The translations under genes were made by a program, and so were the position numbers. Below the pieces are notes generated by a model. The model saw nothing but the letters and a program-made list of their open reading frames with translations. It did no database searches and was not told the origin of the DNA. From Ignavibacteria bacterium (lineage in GTDB: Bacteria; Bacteroidota; Ignavibacteria; Kapaibacteriales; UBA2268), in contig JAISJI010000042.1 of the NCBI GenBank assembly GCA_031261605.1, positions 1 to 51,572 on the forward strand: 51,572 bases of DNA. The letters run 5' to 3'. Below, piece after piece: positions 36,681 to 44,830 of this stretch. Every line of letters starts with the position of its first letter. Position 1 is the first letter of the stretch.

Positions 36681-36797
36681 ATGTGATGAATGGATGGAAT
36701 GGTATAATGATAGAAGCGAAGCAATTAAAAAATTAATTACTGAAGTTGAATTGGAAGATTCAAAAAATACTTAGCAAATCCAACTTAGTTTCTAACA
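36681..36797 (+). pseudogene. Duplicated 3' fragment of the 207-residue gene
   Basis: This is the last 38 codons of the gene at 35123, copied together with the following promoter cassette (segmental copy 2 spans 36681-36897). A TGG codon has become TAG, so even the fragment is interrupted before the original stop. It has no start signal and is not expected to be translated. Confidence 0.8.
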
Positions 36798-36827
36798 TTC
36801 TAATATATATAATACTTACAAAAAGTA

Positions 36828-36859
36828 TTTGTGGAACGAACGAAAATGTATTATTTTTG
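36828..36859 (+). promoter_or_regulatory. Cassette promoter, copy D
   Basis: TTTG (36828-36831), 20-base spacer, TATTTTTG (36852-36859), carried within the duplicated segment. It drives the two following small acidic genes. Confidence 0.65.
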
Positions 36860-36894
36860 TAAATTATTTTTTTAACACTTAAATAAATTAAAAT

Positions 36895-37086
36895 ATGAAG
36901 AAATTTAAGATTCCTAATAAACAAAATAAAGCACGCATTATAAAACAGACACCGGATTCACTTAAATATGGTGGTGCATCATTAGTTACTAGGGAGGATT
37001 TGATAAGATGGTTGGGTTTGGATAAAACAGAGGAGGATTTGGATAGAACAGATGAGGATTTGGATAAATGGTGGATGGACGAGTAA
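36895..37086 (+). CDS. Small acidic protein, family member 2 (63 residues)
   Basis: A 63-residue protein starting MKKFKIPNKQNKARIIKQTP with a basic, IPNKQNK-rich head, a YGGAS turn and the shared acidic tail TREDLIRWLGLDKTEEDLDR ... DKWWMDE. It is nearly identical to member 3 and shares only the C-terminal half with member 1. A basic head and an acidic tail with two adjacent Trp suggest a binding peptide; no fold or family is recognised. Antitoxin or phage-type regulator are guesses only. Confidence 0.6.
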   Translation: MKKFKIPNKQNKARIIKQTPDSLKYGGASLVTREDLIRWLGLDKTEEDLDRTDEDLDKWWMDE

Positions 37087-37142
37087 ATGAACTTGCAACT
37101 AATGTTGTTTCAGTTTTTTTTAACACTTAAATAAATTAAAAT

Positions 37143-37331
37143 ATGAAAAAAATTAAGATTCCTAATAAACAAAATAAAGCACGCATTATAAAACAGATTG
37201 ATTCACTTAAATATGGTGGTGCATCATCAGTTACTAGGGAGGATTTGATAAGGTGGTTGGGTTTGGGTAAAACAGATGAGGATTTGGATAGAACAGAGGA
37301 GGATTTGGATAAATGGTGGATGGACGAATAA
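37143..37331 (+). CDS. Small acidic protein, family member 3 (62 residues)
   Basis: A tandem duplicate of member 2, 62 residues, with one residue deleted near position 20 and a few substitutions, including GLGKTDED for GLDKTEED. It lacks its own promoter but keeps the leader AACACTTAAATAAATTAAAATATG, so it should be co-transcribed with member 2. The sequence after its stop repeats the spacer ATGAACTTGCAACTAATGTT and then diverges, which marks the end of the duplicated unit. Confidence 0.6.
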   Translation: MKKIKIPNKQNKARIIKQIDSLKYGGASSVTREDLIRWLGLGKTDEDLDRTEEDLDKWWMDE

Positions 37332-37404
37332 ATGAACTTGCAACTAATGTTGTTTCCCAAATGACAGTTCCGCAGTCGCTCGTTGCATTTTGCCCGTGGA
37401 ATTT

Positions 37405-37473
37405 ATGGAAGTAATTAATGAATTTGAGAATAAAATTATAAAAAGTAATACAAGTGTTCAAATTACATATTAA
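37405..37473 (+). CDS. Possible 22-residue peptide or gene relic
   Basis: A short frame MEVINEFENKIIKSNTSVQ... It resembles the 12-residue frame at 39377-39415 (MNIINEFDDRIK). The shared INEF core on both sides of the Ro-like gene suggests relics of one gene end or a tiny peptide family. Evidence for translation is weak. Confidence 0.2.
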   Translation: MEVINEFENKIIKSNTSVQITY

Positions 37474-37503
37474 ATTGGTTTTCAAACTATTTTTAAAGCA
37501 ATA

Positions 37504-37613
37504 TAAGGTTTCAAACAGCAAATTCTATGAATTTTGGAAATAAATCGAAACCTGTTTATAAGGTTTCAAACAGCAAATTCTGTGAATTATGGACAAACAA
37601 TCGAAACCTGTTA
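37504..37613 (+). repeat. 55-bp tandem duplication over the start of the Ro-like gene
   Basis: Two adjacent copies (37504-37558 and 37559-37613) share AGGTTTCAAACAGCAAATTC and TCGAAACCTGTT with a few substitutions. The period of 55 is not a multiple of three, so the duplication changes the reading frame relative to the unit. The present ATG (37527) lies in copy 1; the same position in copy 2 is GTG. Confidence 0.85.
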
Positions 37614-39380
37614 TTTTTCAACAATTATTTAAGTAACCCTATGTTTAATAATAAAAAAATTACACTATCAAAATATGCTTCATATTTTGATACAAATTCC
37701 TTTATAGATGAGGGATTAAAAATAACTGCAAGGATTTTATCTGGCAATGGAGCAGAGAAATTTTCTACAAGTGGGAATCCATTTGTAGACCAATTTAATA
37801 TGCTATCACTTTATCGTAAGCCACGAAAATACAATAAAATAGCAAAGGATTGCGAATTACTATGGTCTACCGATAAAGAATTATGCGTAAAGTTTATTTT
37901 CTGGCTACGCATAATCACGAGAGTGACTATTTATATGGATAACAGAAAAACAACGGAGTCGCAAAAAGGAGGCGAACTGCGTTGGGAGTCGATTTATCGT
38001 CTAATTTGGCTCTACCAAAAGGAAGCAAATATATTTTATCGCAATTTACATTTATTTGTGGCTGTGGGAAGTTGGAAAGATATATTTTTAATGCTTCGTT
38101 ATGACCTTATTTATAATGGTGTTAGCGATAAAGTGTTAGATACAGATTTTTTATTAGATTTTATTTTGATTGGTTTGCAAGACGACTCACAATCAGAATT
38201 AGTAAAGAAATATTTACCGCAAATAAAATCTTATAAAAAATGCAAAACAGTAGAAGCAGAGGCAAATACTATAATTGCTAAGCAGTTAGCTAAAAAAATA
38301 GGTTGTTCATACGAGGATTATAGAAAAATAAAATCATCCGGAAAAGCACATACTTGGCAAAAATTAATTTCTAAGAAATTGATGGATAGGATAGATTTTA
38401 ATACAATACATGGTCGTGCTTTGTATCTACTTATAAAAGGTAAGTTCTTAGATAATCAGGGACTTAGAGAGAAGTATTTAGAATGGGTGAAGAGTCCGGA
38501 TGTTGATAGTATTAAATTTACAGGTTTTGTTCACGAATTATTTTCAAATCTACCTTCAAATGAAGTAGAATTAGATGAAACAAGAACTATAACTATCAAT
38601 AAGCAATTTAAAGCATTAGTTGAAAAAGCAGGAGAAACTGAGCAAACAAAACTAATCGTTGTGCGTGATACGTCGGGCTCAATGGAGGGGAGAGCGGTCG
38701 GAACAAATATGTCGAGTGGTGATATTGCAAAGGCATTAGCATTGTATTTTAGTGAATTTCTAACTGGCGAATTTTCAGATGCTTGGATTGAATTTGAATC
38801 AAAAGCAAAGATGCACAAATGGATTGGAGATACCCCTGTCGCCCGCTGGTATAATGACCATAGCAGTTACATTGGTTCAACAAACTTCCAAAATGTGATT
38901 GATTTGTTTTGCAAATTGAAGGCAGATGGTATTCCTGAAACTGATTTTCCTATTGGAATTTTATGTATTAGTGATGGTGAATTTGACCCTGCTGATTTAG
39001 GAAAGACAAATGTTGAAACAGCAAGAGAAAAATTAAAGAAAGCAGGATTTTCAGAAGAATATACGAATAATTTCAAAATCATACTTTGGAATATAGCAAA
39101 CTGGTATTATGGTAAGGCACAACCTAAATTTGAAACGTATGCTGATGTGTCTAATGTATTTTACTTATCGGGCTATTCAGCGAGTATAGTTAGTTTTATA
39201 GTGGGAGGTGATGCGCCTTTAACTGGCTACGAATTATTTTTAAGTGCAATGAATCAAGAAATATTAAACCAAATAAAGATAAATGAATCTCTGACAAGTT
39301 TCACACCTGCACAACGAAAAATTATTGAAGAAATAATGAGAGAAAGAAGGCAGATGTTTATAAATTTAAGTAAAAAATGA
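37527..39380 (+). CDS. Ro60/DUF2828-like protein: TROVE-type helical domain plus vWA
   Basis: A 617-residue protein. Residues about 60-340 form an alpha-helical repeat region with TROVE/DUF2828 hallmarks: NGAEKFSTSGNPFVDQF (74-90), KFIFWLRIITR (122-132), a GSWKDIF block (181-187) and KKYLPQIKSY (227-236). Residues 370-600 are a von Willebrand A domain with MIDAS DTSGSM (381-386), a GSTNFQ loop and a later ISDGEFD. Ro60 proteins bind misfolded and Y RNAs and work with nucleases or RNA ligase in stress. The next gene is rtcB, a pairing known from rsr-rtcBA loci. The start is uncertain because of the 55-bp tandem duplication; the ATG at 37527 gives the longest frame. Confidence 0.75.
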   Translation: MNFGNKSKPVYKVSNSKFCELWTNNRNLLFFNNYLSNPMFNNKKITLSKYASYFDTNSFIDEGLKITARILSGNGAEKFSTSGNPFVDQFNMLSLYRKPRKYNKIAKDCELLWSTDKELCVKFIFWLRIITRVTIYMDNRKTTESQKGGELRWESIYRLIWLYQKEANIFYRNLHLFVAVGSWKDIFLMLRYDLIYNGVSDKVLDTDFLLDFILIGLQDDSQSELVKKYLPQIKSYKKCKTVEAEANTIIAKQLAKKIGCSYEDYRKIKSSGKAHTWQKLISKKLMDRIDFNTIHGRALYLLIKGKFLDNQGLREKYLEWVKSPDVDSIKFTGFVHELFSNLPSNEVELDETRTITINKQFKALVEKAGETEQTKLIVVRDTSGSMEGRAVGTNMSSGDIAKALALYFSEFLTGEFSDAWIEFESKAKMHKWIGDTPVARWYNDHSSYIGSTNFQNVIDLFCKLKADGIPETDFPIGILCISDGEFDPADLGKTNVETAREKLKKAGFSEEYTNNFKIILWNIANWYYGKAQPKFETYADVSNVFYLSGYSASIVSFIVGGDAPLTGYELFLSAMNQEILNQIKINESLTSFTPAQRKIIEEIMRERRQMFINLSKK

Positions 39381-39415
39381 ATATAATTAACGAATTTGAT
39401 GATAGAATTAAATAA
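39377..39415 (+). CDS. Possible 12-residue linker peptide
   Basis: The frame MNIINEFDDRIK starts in an ATGA overlap with the stop of the Ro-like gene and ends nine bases before rtcB. Its core matches the peptide at 37405. It may simply be a translational relay or a relic. Confidence 0.2.
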   Translation: MNIINEFDDRIK

Positions 39416-39424
39416 TAAAATAAT

Positions 39425-40597
39425 ATGCAAAAAGAAATTACAACAGAAAAAATTCCAATTAAAATTTGGTTAGACGAGCCAGAAGAGGGCTCGTTAGAAC
39501 AAGCACGTAATCTGGCAAATCTGCCATTCGCAGTGAGCCATATCTGCTTAATGCCCGATACACATCAGGGTTATGGAATGCCTATTGGTGGTGTGATGGC
39601 AACCGATAACGTTATTGTTCCAAATGCTGTGGGTGTGGATATAGGTTGTGGAATGTGTGCATTGAAGACAAATATATTTGCCGAAGAACTTGCACATTCA
39701 CAACTTACCGATATAATGAGAGGTATCCGTGAATTGATTCCACTTGGATTTGACCATCACAAAGAACGTCAAGACGAAAATCTAATGCCACAGGATTTCA
39801 ATGTGGATGAAATGGTAATCGTTAAACGACTATATTTGTCGGCTCTCAAGCAACTTGGCACGTTAGGAGGTGGTAATCATTTCATTGAATTGCAACGTTG
39901 CAATGATGGTTATTTGTGGGTTATGATACATTCAGGGAGTCGCAATTTTGGTCTGAGAGTAGCAGAACATTACAATAATGTTGCTAAAAAATTAAATGAA
40001 ATGTATTTTTCGGCTGTAAATCCGAAGGCGGACTTGGCTTTTCTGCCATTCAAAACAGAGGAAGCACGTTTATATTACAAAGAGATGCAGTATTGCACCG
40101 AATTTGCATTAGCAAATCGCAAATTGATGATGGAACGTGTTAAAAGCGTTGTTTCCAGTATTTTATCTGGTGTTGAATACGAACCGATGATAAATATTGC
40201 GCACAATTATGCTGCTTGGGAAAAACATTTTGACAAAAAAGTTATAGTGCATCGCAAAGGAGCAACATCGGCAAAAGCAGGTGAAATAGGTATTATACCC
40301 GGTTCTCAAGGCACAAAATCATATATTGTAGAGGGTTTAGGTAATCAGGAGAGTTTTATGAGTTGCTCACACGGTGCAGGACGTATGATGAGTCGTAAAG
40401 CAGCAGTTCGTAATTTGAACTTAGAAGAAGAGAGACGCAAATTAGACGAATTAGGAATTATCCATTCTATACGTGGGAAGTCAGACCTTGAAGAAGCATC
40501 ATCCGCTTACAAAGATATTGCACAAGTGATGTCTTTTCAGTCCGATTTAGTAAAAATTTTAGTAGAATTAAGTCCTTTGGCAGTGATTAAGGGATAA
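39425..40597 (+). CDS. rtcB: RNA-splicing ligase RtcB family
   Basis: A 390-residue RtcB. It joins RNA 2',3'-cyclic phosphate or 3'-phosphate ends to 5'-OH ends, using GTP and manganese. Signatures: VDIGCGM (residues 71-77, with metal ligands D72 and C75), GGGNHFIEL (148-156), MIHSGSRNFG (167-176), NIAHNYAAWE (257-266), HRKGATSAKAGE (276-287) and the guanylylated His316 in CSHGAGR. The short length fits the RtcB2-like branch rather than the 480-residue archaeal form. No archease or RtcA gene is in the window. It lies 44 bases after the Ro-like gene and 21 bases before the DprA-like gene, clearly one operon. Confidence 0.95.
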   Translation: MQKEITTEKIPIKIWLDEPEEGSLEQARNLANLPFAVSHICLMPDTHQGYGMPIGGVMATDNVIVPNAVGVDIGCGMCALKTNIFAEELAHSQLTDIMRGIRELIPLGFDHHKERQDENLMPQDFNVDEMVIVKRLYLSALKQLGTLGGGNHFIELQRCNDGYLWVMIHSGSRNFGLRVAEHYNNVAKKLNEMYFSAVNPKADLAFLPFKTEEARLYYKEMQYCTEFALANRKLMMERVKSVVSSILSGVEYEPMINIAHNYAAWEKHFDKKVIVHRKGATSAKAGEIGIIPGSQGTKSYIVEGLGNQESFMSCSHGAGRMMSRKAAVRNLNLEEERRKLDELGIIHSIRGKSDLEEASSAYKDIAQVMSFQSDLVKILVELSPLAVIKG

Positions 40598-40618
40598 AAA
40601 AATAAATAGGTAGAACAA

Positions 40619-41572
40619 ATGAAATATAATATACGAACACTCATTGCACTTTTGCGACACCATAACAGAACTGATGTCTGGCGAATGCTTGACTATGCTG
40701 ATGAGCATAATCTACATTTGAGTTCTGCGAAAGAACTATATGAAATTGCAAATATAGCTGAAGATAATAGAATGTTATCCAAAAGCCGCAAATTTAAATT
40801 GCCAATTACTGATTTTGAATCTGCAATATATGATGCGGACATTAGTATTGATACCTGTTATAGGCAAGGAATTAAAATTGTATCATACTTTGATGTTGAT
40901 AATTATCCTCAACAACTTTTGGATTTGGAGCATAAAGGATATAACGATGCTCCGTTAATCCTTTATTATAAAGGAGATATAAGAACTGTTGGCAATGTTG
41001 AAGGGATTGCAATCATTGGAACTCGTCATCCGACACCCGAAGGTGAAAAAATGGGAGAATATTTTGGCAGGAAGTTTGCGGAGATGGGATTAAATATCGT
41101 AAGTGGTCTTGCTTTGGGCTGTGATGCGGCTGCACACAGAGGTGCATTGTCTGCAAATGGTATTACTACTGCTTTTCTTCCGAATGGTTTGGATATAATA
41201 CGTCCGAGCCAGAACGCAGATTTAGCAAGCAAAATACTTTCGTCTGGTGGGGCGCTCGTGTCAGAATATCCACCGGGAACGCCTAATACACACGATAATT
41301 ATGCCGAACGCGATAGATTACAGGCAGGTCTTGCCGATGCAACTCTTTTAATACAATCGGATATAAAAAAAGGTGGCAGTTTCAATGCTATACGCACGAG
41401 TTTAGAAAATGGAAAGCCCGTATTTGCTGTTAAATATACTGGCTCATTGCTTGGACATCCAATGGTTGCAGGTAATGAACTGCTTATCAGAGAAGGCAAG
41501 GCAAAACCATTGACTCAAGGAGACGAAGAGAATGTGATATTGGAAATAGAGAAAAGTTTGGGAAATCTTTAA
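40619..41572 (+). CDS. DprA/SMF-like Rossmann-fold protein
   Basis: A 317-residue protein with the DprA core: IIGTRHPTPEGEKMGEYFG at about residue 137, IVSGLALGCDAAAHRGAL, FLPNGLDIIRP, LVSEYPPGTPNT and VFAVKYTGSLLGHPMVAGN. The N-terminal 110 residues are divergent, and the usual C-terminal winged helix of transformation DprA is missing. DprA loads RecA on incoming single-stranded DNA, but the same fold (SLOG) also occurs in nucleotide-sensing proteins. Sitting between rtcB and the Thg1-like gene, this copy more likely serves RNA repair or nucleotide sensing; that is inference from context. Confidence 0.85.
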   Translation: MKYNIRTLIALLRHHNRTDVWRMLDYADEHNLHLSSAKELYEIANIAEDNRMLSKSRKFKLPITDFESAIYDADISIDTCYRQGIKIVSYFDVDNYPQQLLDLEHKGYNDAPLILYYKGDIRTVGNVEGIAIIGTRHPTPEGEKMGEYFGRKFAEMGLNIVSGLALGCDAAAHRGALSANGITTAFLPNGLDIIRPSQNADLASKILSSGGALVSEYPPGTPNTHDNYAERDRLQAGLADATLLIQSDIKKGGSFNAIRTSLENGKPVFAVKYTGSLLGHPMVAGNELLIREGKAKPLTQGDEENVILEIEKSLGNL

Positions 41573-41609
41573 GAAAATTCTTTGCACACAATTAAAAATA
41601 AAGGAGAAA

Positions 41610-42401
41610 ATGAAATTTGATGAATTAGATAAAAAAATGAGAGTATTTGAAACAAACTCTGACCATTGTGTATTACCGGGGATGCAAATAATTGCACGAT
41701 TAGATGGTAGAAACTTCACAACTCTAACAAAGAAAAATGAGCAATTTGATGCTCCATTTGATGAAAGATTTCGCGACTTGATGGTAGATACAACAAAATA
41801 TCTTATGCAAAATACTGGATTTAATGTAATTTATGGTTACACCGAGTCAGACGAAATATCTCTTTTGCTATCTCCCGATACCAAGGAATTTGGCAGAAAA
41901 ACGCGGAAATTGAACTCTATACTTTCAGGGGAAGCATCCGCCATTTTTACAAAAAATTATGGTGATGTGGGAGTATTTGATTGCAGGATTTCTGAATTAC
42001 CAACGACTAATAATGTTGTAGATTATTTTCGTTGGCGTAACGAAGATGCTCACAGAAATTCGCTTTCTGGATGGGTATATTGGACTGCACGGAAAAGTGG
42101 AATGTCGGTAAGTAAAGCGACTGCATTTATGAAAAATATGCTTGATACAGGCAAAAATGAATATTTATTTCAGAAAGGTATAAATTATAATGAATTGCCA
42201 TCTTGGCAGAAAAGAGGCATAGGTCTCTATTGGCAAACAGCCGAAAAATATGCGTATAATCAATATGAAAAGAAGCAAGTTAAATCACTTCGCAATATAT
42301 TATTTGTAAATTATGAATTGCCTATGAAACAAGAGTATTCTGAGTTTTTGGAAGATATATTGCGAAAAAATAGGTATGAGGAGAGAATTAATGCTCAATA
42401 A
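41610..42401 (+). CDS. Thg1-like 3'-5' nucleotidyltransferase
   Basis: A 263-residue protein of the tRNA-His guanylyltransferase superfamily. The palm-type catalytic motifs are intact: IIARLDGRNFTTLTKK (27-42, D32) and YGYTESDEISLLL (75-87, D81 and E82), followed by FDCRISELP and DAHRNSLSGWVYWTARKSGM. Bacterial members (TLPs) add nucleotides in the reverse, 3'-5' direction and repair 5'-truncated tRNAs. With RtcB in the same operon this gives a two-sided end-repair set: 5' rebuilding and ligation. A good AAGGAG site precedes the ATG. Confidence 0.9.
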   Translation: MKFDELDKKMRVFETNSDHCVLPGMQIIARLDGRNFTTLTKKNEQFDAPFDERFRDLMVDTTKYLMQNTGFNVIYGYTESDEISLLLSPDTKEFGRKTRKLNSILSGEASAIFTKNYGDVGVFDCRISELPTTNNVVDYFRWRNEDAHRNSLSGWVYWTARKSGMSVSKATAFMKNMLDTGKNEYLFQKGINYNELPSWQKRGIGLYWQTAEKYAYNQYEKKQVKSLRNILFVNYELPMKQEYSEFLEDILRKNRYEERINAQ

Positions 42402-43152
42402 AGATAACCCCAAAGAATTATTAGATTTTTTATTGACTTTATCTTCTGATTACATTTACGATGAACTTGGAAAATTATCCATTGAAACATTAGAAAATTT
42501 AGCATGTAGACATTCAATCTATTTGAGAGTGGAAGCAATTCCCAGAGAAAGTAGGATACTAGTCCAGCAGATACTATGCGAAAGAGCTGTAAAACTTAAT
42601 AAAAATTTTGAATGGAATCAAGAAAATAAAACACGATTCTTGTTGATAAATGATAAATTAACAAGTGTGTTTAAATCTGCTTATGAAGAAGGTTTGTCTG
42701 TTGCTAATGAATTAGAAAAAAGAATGCAAAACAACGATATTTTTATTAAAGATTACGAAATTGAAATAATAGTGATGCCATATTTTAAATGTATGTATAA
42801 AGATGACTTGGGTGGCATATCCTGTGAGGAATTAGAGATTGCATTTAACTGTGACAATCGATTTGCTTTTTTATTATGTGAACCTGATTATTACCCAATA
42901 AATGATGTGATTAATCATTCATCTATTAATCCTTCATCTATAGGGAATGAGTGTGTATCTATATTTCTTGATACGTCATTGAATTGGAATATACAACGCC
43001 TTGCTGACGTATTTCCTAATAATTATATTGGGTATGCAATATATTCTTTATTAAACCATAATTGGAGTTTTAAAGATATAATAAATATTGGAAAAATTTG
43101 GGCAGATGTAAAAGTAACGCATCAGCATTACACAATTAAAAATATCTGCTAA
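42391..43152 (+). CDS. Unknown protein at the end of the RNA-repair operon
   Basis: A 253-residue protein from the ATG at 42391, which has AGGAGAG just upstream; an in-frame ATG at 42376 would add five residues. It overlaps the Thg1-like stop by 11 bases, so it is translationally coupled. The N-terminus is helical (ELLDFLLTLSSDYIYDELGK). The C-terminal part includes NNYIGYAIYSLLNHNWSF and IGKIWADVKVTHQHY. I recognise no family. A degenerate copy of its last codons is found at 46806-46882. Confidence 0.6.
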   Translation: MLNKDNPKELLDFLLTLSSDYIYDELGKLSIETLENLACRHSIYLRVEAIPRESRILVQQILCERAVKLNKNFEWNQENKTRFLLINDKLTSVFKSAYEEGLSVANELEKRMQNNDIFIKDYEIEIIVMPYFKCMYKDDLGGISCEELEIAFNCDNRFAFLLCEPDYYPINDVINHSSINPSSIGNECVSIFLDTSLNWNIQRLADVFPNNYIGYAIYSLLNHNWSFKDIINIGKIWADVKVTHQHYTIKNIC

Positions 43153-43183
43153 AGTAGTATTGAACCCATAATCAAAAATAGTT

Positions 43184-44023
43184 ATGAAAAAATTAAATCA
43201 TAAAGAAATAGTAAAATATTTATTAATCTTTGCATTTTGTATCGTTTGCGGTGCAATTGGTGCGGGGTTAGCAGCCAATTTCTTCTACACAAAAGCGGAT
43301 GTAAATACCGGAAATGTCGCTTTAACATCTGATAATATAGAGGAAGAATTGCAATCAGAATTTAAGAATTTACAAAAAATTCTAACTGATACGTCTGTGA
43401 TACATAAGGCAAAGCCATTTTTTCTGACTGATGGCAGAAAAGCATTGTTGGTGGCTTTTTATGATTCTTATAGTGGGAGAAACCAGAGTTATAAGTTGGC
43501 AGTAATTATGCCTGATACAAATATAGCATATTGGGTCAGAGGAGAATATCCTCTTTATACCTACGAATGGATTTCAAGCAATCCAGTACTCGATATTGAT
43601 AGTATTATTATAATGGATTTAGACAATGATGGTGTTTCTGAAGTTATATACGAATGTGGTTCAAGCGGCAATGGCGGTAGTGAATCGCAACACTATATTG
43701 CAAATCTTTCATTAGACGTTGAAAGTAACTGCGTTAATGCTCGTATTTTGTATAGCAACTCAGAATTTGATAATGATATATTTACTGCTACGGCTATGTA
43801 TATTGAAAGAGGTTACTATGAATGTGTGAATAAAGAATTACACTGGGAATTCAAAGATATTAATGGTGATGGCGTATTGGATTTAGTAGAACGAATTCAT
43901 TATATTACTGAATTCAAAATGAATAATAAAAAAGAAACTTCCAGAAGTTATGAGATAGTTCATAAATATGTATTTTATGAAGATGTAGAATGGAATAATT
44001 CAATGTTTATTGAGTGGGAATAG
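43184..44023 (+). CDS. Membrane-anchored protein with EF-hand-like loops
   Basis: A 279-residue protein with one N-terminal membrane helix (residues 12-34) and an exported domain. Two calcium-loop-like motifs occur, DLDNDG (145-150) and DINGDG (225-230), each within an FG-GAP-style strand context (IIIMDLDNDGVSEVIYE). The first 45 residues, ending in VNTGNVAL, resemble those of the gene at 45694, so the two share an anchor module. Function is unknown. It follows the operon's unknown gene by 31 bases. Confidence 0.55.
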   Translation: MKKLNHKEIVKYLLIFAFCIVCGAIGAGLAANFFYTKADVNTGNVALTSDNIEEELQSEFKNLQKILTDTSVIHKAKPFFLTDGRKALLVAFYDSYSGRNQSYKLAVIMPDTNIAYWVRGEYPLYTYEWISSNPVLDIDSIIIMDLDNDGVSEVIYECGSSGNGGSESQHYIANLSLDVESNCVNARILYSNSEFDNDIFTATAMYIERGYYECVNKELHWEFKDINGDGVLDLVERIHYITEFKMNNKKETSRSYEIVHKYVFYEDVEWNNSMFIEWE

Positions 44024-44151
44024 TGAAGAGTATAAATTTGCCTCTACTTTTTTTTGAAAATTCTAATTGCTTAATGTTTTATCTGGTATGGAATTTGATG
44101 AAGAAATGGCTCAGAAATAAACTAATTAAAAAATAAAATTAAAGGAAAAAA

Positions 44152-44799
44152 ATGAAATTTGATGAGTATTTAGAAATAGATGAGCAGATGAGAGAAATAG
44201 ATGCCATTTTTTATAGTAATTATAATCTGTGGGATGAACCACTTATTGTAAAAGATGGGGTCATTTTACAATACATAAGTGGTTTTGAAAATATCTGTTT
44301 ACCGAAATTATATGAATTTATGGGAAATTATTTATCTGATAATTTAATAGATAATCCTTCATATTACATACAAATTGCAAAAATAGCAAGTATCAATTTC
44401 AGTAAGCATATAATCAATTTCGATTATATGATATTGAGATTTTCAGACCACTCGATTGAGAATCAAGATTTAGAATTGGATAACCTAAATAAAATGGTAA
44501 ATGATGATATTAATACAGATGTGTTCAAGGTCAATGGAATTCTAGCAAATAAAATTCCTAATGGATGGATTGATTATTCAATACGTTCAATTTTAAATAA
44601 TTGCGATATTGAACAATCCGGCAAAGATATGAATCAATACATTCAAAAGGGGATAAATAATGAGTATACATTTAGCAGTATAGGAGTTGAGATAATAAAA
44701 AATGATATACAGAATTATTTTAAATTTCCCGATGAAAATGAACTTGACCTGAGAATTGGACACAAAGCATACGTTTCCTTATTTGCAAAAAATGACTAA
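44152..44799 (+). CDS. Hypothetical protein
   Basis: A 215-residue soluble, acidic protein that I do not recognise. It starts MKFDEYLEIDEQMREIDAIF, and the ribosome-binding site and first codons closely resemble those of the Thg1-like gene (MKFDELDKKMR). The rest has no visible motif; predicted mixed alpha/beta with an Asn/Ile-rich composition. An unexplained gap of 128 bases precedes it. Confidence 0.5.
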   Translation: MKFDEYLEIDEQMREIDAIFYSNYNLWDEPLIVKDGVILQYISGFENICLPKLYEFMGNYLSDNLIDNPSYYIQIAKIASINFSKHIINFDYMILRFSDHSIENQDLELDNLNKMVNDDINTDVFKVNGILANKIPNGWIDYSIRSILNNCDIEQSGKDMNQYIQKGINNEYTFSSIGVEIIKNDIQNYFKFPDENELDLRIGHKAYVSLFAKND

Positions 44800-44830
44800 A
44801 TTACTACATCGAACCTAATCACAAATAATT

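Noticed and set aside
33660..36900. CRISPR-like array because of regularly recurring repeats
   Set aside because: The repeats are promoter-leader blocks of about 90-100 bases spaced by whole genes, not short repeats with unique spacers; no cas genes.
34894..37331. Toxin-antitoxin modules for the small acidic genes
   Set aside because: No recognisable toxin is paired with each copy, and the neighbours differ from copy to copy.
40619..41572. Natural transformation gene cluster around dprA
   Set aside because: No com genes are nearby and the winged helix is absent; operon context is RNA end repair.
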